This document shows positions 28,527 through 35,491 of a stretch of DNA of 35,491 bases, one piece after another. The DNA is taken from the NCBI GenBank assembly GCA_011763485.2, contig JAANSK020251495.1, positions 1 through 35,491 on the forward strand. The letters are read 5' to 3'. Source of the stretch: Isoetes engelmannii (taxonomy: Eukaryota; Streptophyta; Lycopodiopsida; Isoetales; Isoetaceae). The position numbers and the translations under genes are program-made. Position 1 is the stretch's first letter. The number at the start of each line of letters is the position of its first letter. The notes below the pieces were generated by a model. That model was not told where the DNA came from, did not search any database, and saw only the letters and a list, made by a program, of their open reading frames with translations.

Positions 28527-31500
28527 TAGAAGCAATCTCAAAGTGACTCAGCTGGAAGAAATTGAAATGACCGACAAATTTCCCAAAGACCAGCCATTTC
28601 CTATCAAAGTTGTCCCCCATTTTAGACTTATGAGACATCGCACAAGAAATTAGCTCAACCATGAAGAGAAATCTCAAAGAATTAGTACTCATATTCTTTT
28701 TCCCTATAGTGATAGCATTCCTATATTTCCAAATACTCCAGATAGCAGTTTGAATAATAGATTTGAGGAAGACACTATTGCCCTTAAGCAGATGGATGAT
28801 ACTTCTACTAGGATCAATTCTAAAGCCTCTTTGGTACATGAAATCTTTGAGCCAATTCCAGAAGGGAACAATTTTCGGACATTGAAAAATGTGGACCACA
28901 GACTCACTAGAATTCTTGCACATATCACAGGTGGGGTCAATGTTGATTCCAGAGTGAGCAAGCCTTTTAGCAAGGAGTGATTTCGAAGGAATTGCCAGGT
29001 GAAGGGCCATCCAAGTCATCAACTTAACTTTTGGTTGACAATAAGTTTTCCAACAGCCTTTCAAGATTCTAATGAATTCATTACTAGCAATATTCCAGAC
29101 ATTAGGGATTCTATTGGATTTCTGTCCTGAAATACTCTTGTAAGCACTAGAGACCCTATATCCATTCTTTTTGCCTTGAGTCCAATTAAAGGAGTCATCA
29201 ATATTACATCTCTCCAAACCAGACACACAAGCAGTGATGTGGGAAAAAATCATTCTGTCAGACTAAGTTGAAATGCCAAGATTCTGTAACTGATTCCAAT
29301 TCTTCCATCTATCAAGATACCAGAGGTCAGCTAGGATCGAGATACCAGCATTCTCCCATTTTTTGTAGGTTTTAGGATGCTGTTCAGCCAAGCAATTATA
29401 ACCATCTTTACTAAACACAGGGGACCAAAAGATTGAGAAAGATCCTGAGTCTTGGTTGAGAGATTTGTGCTGGAAAGAAGGGAGAATATGGTTCCATGCT
29501 TTAATCAACTTCCTCAAAACAATGGAAGTATTAGGGGCAGGCTTAAAATTCACAAATGCCGAGTCAGGAAAGGAGTGAGGGCAATTTTTCCTCCCCAGAG
29601 GAAGGCTTCTAGATAACCAATATCGAATAAATGTGCAAGCAGGAGATTGAGCACCACTGGTAGTTTTCCAAATAAATTTGGCCCCTAAGGCAGCAGCTTG
29701 ATCATATAGGTTCTTACATCCTAAACCACCTTTAGACTTATCTAAGGCCAGCTCCCCCCAATTCAGGTAATGCATTCCCTTCCAAATGAAGTCTCTGACA
29801 CATCTTTCAATTAAGTTATAGGACTTAGTGTCAGCTATAAGGACAGAGGAAAAGTATACATGTGTACTAGCAAGAATTGAATTAGCCACAATAATTCTGC
29901 CAGCAGTGGTAAGGCTTCTTGAAATGCCACTAACCTTCTTCTTAATTCTGTTGACAATGTTATCCCACGCCCCTTTGGTAGAATTATTGATGCCAAGAGG
30001 AAGGCCAAGCAAGGTAATAGTATCACAAGAATTAACAATATTGATCCCTCTTACATTGATATTAGGGTCAGGGTTATCCCAGAGAATGGAGCTCTTTTCC
30101 AAGTTCAAGAGAACCCCAGAAGCAATGCCAAATAACTCTATACATGAGAACAGATTATCAAGAACCTGATTGTCAGCCTTTACTACAATGAAAGTGTCAT
30201 CAACATATTGAAGGATAGTGAGTTGATCATGAGATGCAGGCATTACCAAACCAGTTATCTGGCCAGCTCTTTGAAGAAAGAAAACTAACCTAGCCAGAAC
30301 CTCTGCAACAGTCAGGAAGAGGTAAGGTGCCAAAGGGCATCCTTGCCTTACACCCTTCTGGATTGGAAAGAAATTAGTAGGCGAGCCATTGATAGAAATA
30401 GAGGAATAAGCATTGGTGTTAAGCCTGAGGATCCTTTGAATGAGATAAGGATGAATACTAAGACAGTCCAAAGCGTGTTCAAGGAAGTTCCAATTAATGC
30501 AATCATATGCTCTTTTGAAATCTAACTTAAGCAGGAGGCAATTCTGTTTAGAAAGCCGATTCCAGTGGAGAGCTTCATTGGCAGCAACATAGTTATCAAG
30601 AATAAATCTCTTAGGTAAAAAAGCAGATTGACAAGAAGAGATGTTTTTCTGCAGATGATCCTTGATCCTGTCAGCAATAATCTTAGCCACCAATTTGTAG
30701 GTGGTATTAGTAAGAGAAATTCGCCTCCAATCATTAAAAGAGATGGGATTAGACTTCTTGGGAATCAGGGAGATAAGACTGGAAGTGTAAGCAGGATGAA
30801 GTTCGAAATGGTGCCAGAATCCTGTTATAAAAAGAATTAAGTCTTTCTTGATAATCTCCCAAAATTCCAAGTAGAATTCGGGAGGCAGACCATCTGGACC
30901 AGGAGTCTTCCCATGCTTCATTTTTGCAAGAGCTTTGAAGACTTCATGTTCATTAGGACAAGTAAGGACACTATCGCTCATGGTTTGGGAGTGCTCAATT
31001 GAACTGAAAATCTGAAATTGGGCATCAATCATTTCCTGACTTTCCATATCAGCTTTAAAGAGATTTTTGTACTTATCAAGTACAAAGTCCCTGATAGAGT
31101 TATCATCCTGGATAACATTCCCATTGTCATCTTTAATCTGTGTGATAGCATTATTAAGTAATCTCTGCTTGGCCTTTTTGAAAAAGAAGGAGGAAGAAGA
31201 ATTATCCATATCTTTAGCAAAGGTAATCTTAGCCTTGAGAGCCAGCCCCCTGGCTTGATATTCCTCTATTTGTTTGATTTGAAATTCTAGAGTATTCTCT
31301 TCCTCATGAAGTTGAAGACAATTGGGATTAATGTCAATCTGCTGTCTACAGGCCTTGATTCTATCATAAAGCTGATTTTTCTTACCATCCCTTTCAAATT
31401 TGATGTTTTTCCCCCATTATTTAATCCAAAACTTGCACTTTTTCAGCTTGTCATAGAAGTTAGCCATCGAGTGGTGAGATTTGAGTTGAGGTAAACTCTG

Positions 31501-32301
31501 ATAGAACATCTTGAAATCCTCACAAAACTTAGAGTTATTAAGAAGGGAGGCATTAAGCTTGAAACTGGTTTTCCTACCACAGTTTTGAATGGTACAATCC
31601 TTGAAGTCCAGAATTAAAGGCTGATGATCCGAGAGAGTTCCACCAACATCTCCAGTCACAATACATTTATCTAGGGAAGATGAACTGGAAATATAGACTC
31701 TATCCAAGTTGCAGAAGGTCCTATCATTACCTTTCCTTTTGTTGGACCAAGAAAACTTCATATTGGAACAAGGGATATGGAAAAACATGTTGGTAGCCAA
31801 CAGCTCATTCCAGCTATTCCTTTCAGCAGCAGTCATATTGATGTGTCTTCCCAATTTCATATCCCATTGGGGGGTGTTATTAAAATCCCCAGCCATAATC
31901 CATTCAGAAATAGGGAGATTAGAAATAGTATGACAGATATTCTGCCAGAGGAAGTCTCTTTCCTGGGGATCAGTGCTTGCATAAATGTTAATGATCCCAA
32001 TGTGTATGTCATTATATTCCCAAATTATGTATTGCCAGCTAGAGTTGCAGCTATTAAAAGAGGCCACTATCTTCATATTGAACCAAATCATGGCCAAACC
32101 CCCTTTAGTTCCATTATCAGGGATAACAACAGAGTTTGCTCCATTCCTAATCCAGGAAGCAAGATTGTTGGCCTCGAAGAGGGGGAGGTGATGCTCCTGA
32201 AGCATGATAAGGTCAACTTTGTACTCCCTAATGGAAGCAACAAATCTTTTCCTTTTAGTGGGACCCTTAATTCCCCTAAGGTTCCAAGTGACTATCTTCA
32301 T
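28459..32301 (-). pseudogene. LINE ORF2: endonuclease, reverse transcriptase, zinc motif (two in-frame stops)
   Basis: One frame runs 1,281 codons from ATG 32299-32301 to the stop at 28459-28461, broken only by TAA (31417-31419, codon 295) and TAG (29263-29265). Residues 1-230 are an APE endonuclease with all boxes: MKIVTWNLRG, LQEHHLP, GDFNN, LDRVYIS and SDHQPLIL. The RT follows: KTPGPDGLPPEFY, WRRISLTNTTYKLVAKIIADR, DFKRAYDCINW (motif A), QKGVRQGCPLAPYLF (motif B), QYVDDTF (motif C, 30196-30207), SGVLLNLEKS and LLGLPLG. After the TAG comes the zinc motif CDMCKNSSESVVHIFQC. The enzyme nicks target DNA and reverse-transcribes the element RNA in place. Motif C has Val where plant L1 usually has Ala. 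With the stops the present copy cannot make a full-length protein. Confidence 0.92.
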
Positions 32302-33319
32302 GAGAGAGGGATGGAATTGTTGAGAGGTTCAATACATCTCCTTTGCTTCTAGTAAATTTAGCAGGGCCATTATAGCTATCCAAGTTAACACATCCAGTAA
32401 GCATTCTATTCTGATTTATTGGTTGAAGGATTTTGGCAGGAGTTCCTTTGATCCTTGCTTTCTTCTTCCATTTGACATTAGGCTGAGAAAGAGTGTAATC
32501 CTCCTCTGAGGAGGAGACATCATGGGCCATAATCTCAGATTGAGAAAAGAGAGAGCCATCTCTTTCAGGGTTATCCTTGCTGTTTCTCTCAGGCTCTTTA
32601 CAAGAGGATTGTTGATTTTCTGGAGCAGATATGGAAAGACCAACTCTATCACTCATAGCAGAATTTGAATGAGTACTAACCTGGTGGAGAGCCTCTTCAA
32701 AAAGAAGTTGAGCCAGTTCCTTGTCTGCCAGTCCCCAACAACCTGAAAGAAGACTGTTTTCTTTTTGTTTTTTCTTATTTTTATTTTTCTTTTCATGAAG
32801 GTAGTACTGAACTAAAGCATCATCAAACATACTTTCTACTAACTTATACGAGCTACTATTAACATCATATATCAGCTTTGTGAGAGAGGTATTCAAAGAG
32901 GTGGCATTATCAGTCAAGCTGGCAGAGGCGAGATGTTCACAGTCCAAAGGTGAAACTTGAGGCCAAGAAGAAGGATGATGGCATGGCAGGGGAGAGATGA
33001 AGGAATTAGGCTGGTTAGATTGCTGGCAGACTTCATCCTGAACTCCTGAATCTTGCATCAGCTCCCTTGGCATTTCTTTTGGCATATGAGAGCTATCTTC
33101 TTGGTCTCCTTCATTGTTGTCTTGGATTTGTGAATGTTGATCAGACTCCTTAGAATTAGCATCTGACTGTTGTTGAGGAATCACTTCAGCTTCTTCCTGA
33201 ATAGATGCTTTTGTCTCTTTCATTGACTTTATCCATGCAATAAACATTTCGTTCATGACTTCCATGAGTTGACAAGGCTTTGGTAGATAAATCATCAGAT
33301 TCACAGTTAGTACTTTTTC
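32276..33319 (-). pseudogene. LINE ORF1, 3' half, displaced by +1 frame
   Basis: An open frame from after TAG 33320-33322 to the stop at 32276. It is low-complexity and polar, rich in Ser, Gln, Glu and Asn, with a basic patch (KKNKNKKKQKE) and a C-terminus KKKARIKGTPAKIL that precedes the endonuclease. It starts in the region where the 5' half of ORF1 runs out and ends 26 nt inside ORF2. The simplest reading is a single ORF1 of about 810 residues split by one extra A in the A5 run at 33314-33318. Shifting frame there joins the halves without a stop. Confidence 0.65.
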
Positions 33320-34712
33320 CTATTAAACCCTTAAAATTTTTACTCCTTTTCAACAAAAGAGAATCACAGTCTTCATCTGAGCATTCCTGTAAGACTTGGA
33401 AAGGACTTTCATCCCCATAATCTTCGAGAGGATCACTCAACTCTTGCTCTTCTGTATCTGCAGGGATTGAGATTATCGTTGTAGACTCTGTTCCAGTTTG
33501 AGCTGCATGTCTTGAAGAACTTTTATTGACTGATGCTTGGACATAAAGTTTAGTTGGGGGGCTGTGTTTGTTGAATTCAGCAATTTGATCCTTCTCTCCA
33601 AACAAGACTCCCTTCTTTTTAGAGCTACACATACCTTGTTCTCCCTCAGAAAAACAAGGTTGAATATTCTCTTTATCTGCATTATAGATCTGGATACCTT
33701 TATTAAGGACTTTGATGTTTCCATATCTAACCACTTCCCACTGATGCTTGCTGACTTCTTTACCCTTCTTTTTCCTTTCTTCCAGTTCCTTGTTGGCTTG
33801 AATGATTTTTGCTCTCTGAATTCTTTGCCTTTCTATTCTTCTAACACTTCCACTGCTGTTATATCTTTTTTCATTCTGTCTGTACCCCATATTCTCTTCA
33901 GATGTAGCCTTAGACGAGCTGTCTTCTGCAGGAAAGTACACAGATCTACACCTCGTTCCTCCATGCAATCTCTTACCACATTTGCCACATTTTGGGGGAA
34001 TGCCACTCCATCTAAGTGGAATTGATGTTTCCTTTCCAAAAAGATCGAAGAAAGAGATTTCTAAAGGGAGGGGTTTAAGCAGGTCAACTTGAATGAAGAC
34101 ACGGGGAGGAGAGTGAGTTTTGAAATCAGCCGAGATGTATGATCCTATAGAGTTGAAAAGAGTATTGAAGCACTCAGAGTTCCAATACACAGGGCTAAGT
34201 TCAGACGGAATAATGGAGGCAACATAAGGAAGAGTCTGAGGTTTAGCCGTATCAAAGCTATAATCCCATTTTTGAAATTTAACTTGGAAACCTTGGAAAA
34301 TGACAAATCCTTTTTTAAGGATCAAGTTTGCAGCAGTCTCAGAGAAGAACTCTATAAGAAAGTATGATCCTTTAAGCCAGAATGAGGAAATGATTTGAAA
34401 ATTTTGGTCCATTAAAGAAATTTGTTTGGAAAAAGCTTCTAAGCTTATGTTTTCAACCTCAGACCATGCAATAACGGCTTTTGACTGCAACTCAAGCATT
34501 CGATCATGACAAGACTCAAAATTTAACGAAATACCTCTGGTAAGATGCCGATTGGGTGTAAATTGTTCCTTGATATTCTGTAGTTCCTGGACCCATTGGG
34601 AATTTGAAAGCATACTGGCATTTGGGTCCTCCGAATCGGCCAGTTCGTCCCAGAATGTGGCTCCAGAAGGCGAGATATAGTTCTCCATAGATGGTGGTAG
34701 ACTGTTATGCAT
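33186..34712 (-). CDS. LINE ORF1, 5' half: RNA-binding domain with CCHC zinc knuckle
   Basis: From ATG 34710-34712 (a second ATG at 34686-34688 gives MENYISPSG) the frame runs 508 codons. Residues about 70-230 match the DUF4283-type fold of plant retroelement proteins (QISLMDQNFQIISSFWLKGSY, GFQVKFQKWDYSF, VFIQVDLLKPLP). They are followed by CGKCGKRLHGGTRC, a C-x2-C-x4-H-x4-C knuckle. ORF1 proteins coat the element RNA as a chaperone. A basic, Lys/Arg-rich stretch (RRIERQRIQRAKIIQANKEL) follows the knuckle. Upstream of 34712 the frame is open back to a TAG near 34815 but has no ATG, so I chose 34712. Confidence 0.8.
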   Translation of the reverse strand: MHNSLPPSMENYISPSGATFWDELADSEDPNASMLSNSQWVQELQNIKEQFTPNRHLTRGISLNFESCHDRMLELQSKAVIAWSEVENISLEAFSKQISLMDQNFQIISSFWLKGSYFLIEFFSETAANLILKKGFVIFQGFQVKFQKWDYSFDTAKPQTLPYVASIIPSELSPVYWNSECFNTLFNSIGSYISADFKTHSPPRVFIQVDLLKPLPLEISFFDLFGKETSIPLRWSGIPPKCGKCGKRLHGGTRCRSVYFPAEDSSSKATSEENMGYRQNEKRYNSSGSVRRIERQRIQRAKIIQANKELEERKKKGKEVSKHQWEVVRYGNIKVLNKGIQIYNADKENIQPCFSEGEQGMCSSKKKGVLFGEKDQIAEFNKHSPPTKLYVQASVNKSSSRHAAQTGTESTTIISIPADTEEQELSDPLEDYGDESPFQVLQECSDEDCDSLLLKRSKNFKGLIGKSTNCESDDLSTKALSTHGSHERNVYCMDKVNERDKSIYSGRS

Positions 34713-34939
34713 GCATAGTGGAAGAGCTCTAGGAAAAGACAGAGTTTTGGAAAGGGAATGTTTTGGAGAAGACAAAGATGGCACAAGAAACGAGGCGACA
34801 TAAAGCTATGGGTACGATCATGACGCAGGGACACCTATGAAATCTAATTCTAAGATCTAAATGGAAAGAAAAAATCAATTTCTGCCCCTTTCTGCACCCA
34901 TGCAATAAACTCCATAATAGTTCTGTCCCCGACCAGGCA

Positions 34940-34948
34940 ATGAAGATT
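34940..34948 (+). repeat. Candidate target-site duplication, LINE 5' side
   Basis: ATGAAGATT, matching 27546-27554. It lies a few bases past the stop codon of the exon at 34953-35137. Confidence 0.4.
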
Positions 34949-34952
34949 CCAT

Positions 34953-35137
34953 TTAAATTAGGGGTGAATAGATCTTCACCGTAATTAAATCCTTATCCCA
35001 ATTACAATGTACTCTAAAAGTGGCAGTTGCTGACGTATTCCTGTCACCAGTAAATTCAAGAATCCAGGATTCTAGTAATTGCACTTCAAATTCTTCACAA
35101 ATTGGAATGAAGGAATACTCCTCTGTAAACAATTGAT
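34953..35137 (-). CDS. Terminal exon of an unidentified minus-strand gene
   Basis: After a textbook acceptor (GGTTTTTTTTCCAG) the minus strand is open for 60 codons to TAA at 34953-34955. It reads TEEYSFIPICEEFEVQLLES, WILEFTGDRNTSATATFRV and NWDKDLITVKIYSPLI. Alternating hydrophobic residues suggest beta strands, and I recognise no family. The rest of the gene must lie beyond 35491. The LINE 5' boundary is only a few bases downstream of the stop, so the insertion hit the 3' UTR, or else trimmed an exon that once ran further. Confidence 0.5.
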
Positions 35138-35309
35138 CTGGAAAAAAAACCACAAGTTAATCGATCTCCCTGCTTAAAAATTGTGAAAAATCTGTTCCCC
35201 ATATGAAGCAACAACATTTGTGGACTACCATGTGTAATACACATTAACACAAAAGAAAAGTTGTTCCAATAGCGCTCATGCTAGTTTAAAGACAATGTTT
35301 AGAAAAGTA

Positions 35310-35312
<3 letters not shown>

Positions 35313-35363
<51 letters not shown>

Positions 35364-35373
35364 ACATACACAC
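35313..35373 (+). repeat. (CA)n microsatellite
   Basis: About 30 CA units, pure for the first 45 bases, then interrupted (ACAGACACACATACACAC). Confidence 0.98.
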
Positions 35374-35436
35374 GTTTTGTATTAATTTCATTTGCAATCT
35401 ACACCTTAGCAACAATAAATGACAGTAGTAAAATTC

Positions 35437-35491
35437 CCTAGTGGTAAAACTTTTTGCTTGGAACTCGCAACGAAGCTAACATATATGAGGT
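35437..35491 (+). other. Possible start of a tRNA-derived SINE, cut by window end
   Basis: CCCTAGTGGTAAAACTTTTT followed by GCTTGGAACTCGCAACG resembles the A-box head common in plant SINEs. The B box would fall at or beyond the end, so this is weak. Confidence 0.2.

Larger units (their letters stand above)
27555..34939 (-). mobile_element. Nearly complete L1-type LINE (plant L1/RIL style)
   Basis: On the minus strand the order is 5' UTR (about 230 bp), ORF1 with a zinc knuckle, ORF2 with endonuclease, reverse transcriptase and zinc motif, an extra ORF, a 3' UTR with ATTAAA (about 27630) and a poly(A) tail seen as T22 at 27584-27605. Only one frameshift and two in-frame stops break about 6.2 kb of coding sequence, so it is young but apparently inactive. 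Ends are set by the poly(A) and by a 9-bp candidate duplication. The outermost 20-30 bp on the 3' side are less certain. Confidence 0.88.

Noticed and set aside
9225-31419. Rescue of in-frame stops by U-to-C RNA editing or selenocysteine
   Set aside because: The genes are nuclear-type with introns or are retroelements. Such editing is known from organelles, and no SECIS element was seen. Any stop can arise from CAA, CAG or CGA by C-to-T, so the pattern is not informative.
29828-32352. Several plus-strand ORFs over the LINE (for example 31777-32352)
   Set aside because: They mirror the endonuclease and RT codons on the other strand and carry no motifs.
34713-34784. ORF1 start at 34784
   Set aside because: The codon there is GTG. 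The first ATG in frame is at 34710-34712. Starts at TTG or GTG were likewise not accepted for the other genes.
34866-34884. AAAAATCAATTTCT as the LINE target duplication matching AAAAATCTCAATCTC
   Set aside because: Needs a 2-base gap and a mismatch. The 9-bp exact match at 34940-34948 is better and lies next to the expected 5' end.

Overview
The window looks like nuclear DNA of a land plant. It is AT-rich and gene-poor. Coding pieces are short, bounded by GT/AG splice signals and spread over kilobases, and there are plant L1-type retrotransposons, MITEs and relics of plant gene families (GRAS, U2B''/U1A, a Vapyrin-like MSP domain). I see no bacterial operon, rRNA operon, CRISPR array or organellar gene cluster. 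A seed-free plant such as a fern or lycophyte fits the sparse layout, but I cannot prove it. All identifications come from reading translations by eye; no database was searched.

Layout. 1-150: fragment of a GC-rich LINE endonuclease on the minus strand. 151-3001: an element with about 610-bp terminal inverted repeats and a decayed GRAS-domain fragment inside. 3270-4296: decayed U2B''/U1A-type splicing-protein gene (minus), its 3' end tandemly duplicated. 5640-6830: degenerate repeat whose units carry GAAATTGGG...CCCAATTTC hairpins, with a broken Arg/Glu-rich exon (6357-6607). 8248-8643: small coiled-coil plus membrane-segment ORF (minus). 8838-10770: broken exons of an unrecognised, apparently helical protein (plus). 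11796-11954: exon with a GPI-anchor-like tail (minus). 12224-13261: 441-bp tandem duplication joined to a 180-bp MITE-like element. 14452-17597: 1.2-kb direct duplication carrying a 115-nt exon in each copy. 18030-19230: 3' part of another decayed LINE. 20172-20491: MITE with TTAA target duplications. 20669-20997: exon with two hydrophobic segments (minus). 21840-21917: tRNA-like retrocopy with 17-bp flanking repeats. 24020-24328: open coding-like stretch (minus).

24720-26738 and 26832-27352: a head-to-head gene pair. The minus gene has seven proposed exons; exon phases agree within each of two groups, but the join between the groups is unresolved and codon 37 is TGA. The plus gene begins with a Vapyrin-like MSP (VAP) domain.

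27555-34939: a nearly complete L1-type LINE on the minus strand: ORF1 (zinc knuckle, one frameshift), ORF2 (endonuclease, reverse transcriptase, zinc motif, two in-frame stops), an extra downstream ORF and a poly(A) tail. It lies antisense just downstream of the MSP exon and immediately 3' of a terminal exon of another minus-strand gene (34953-35137). The window ends with a (CA)n microsatellite.
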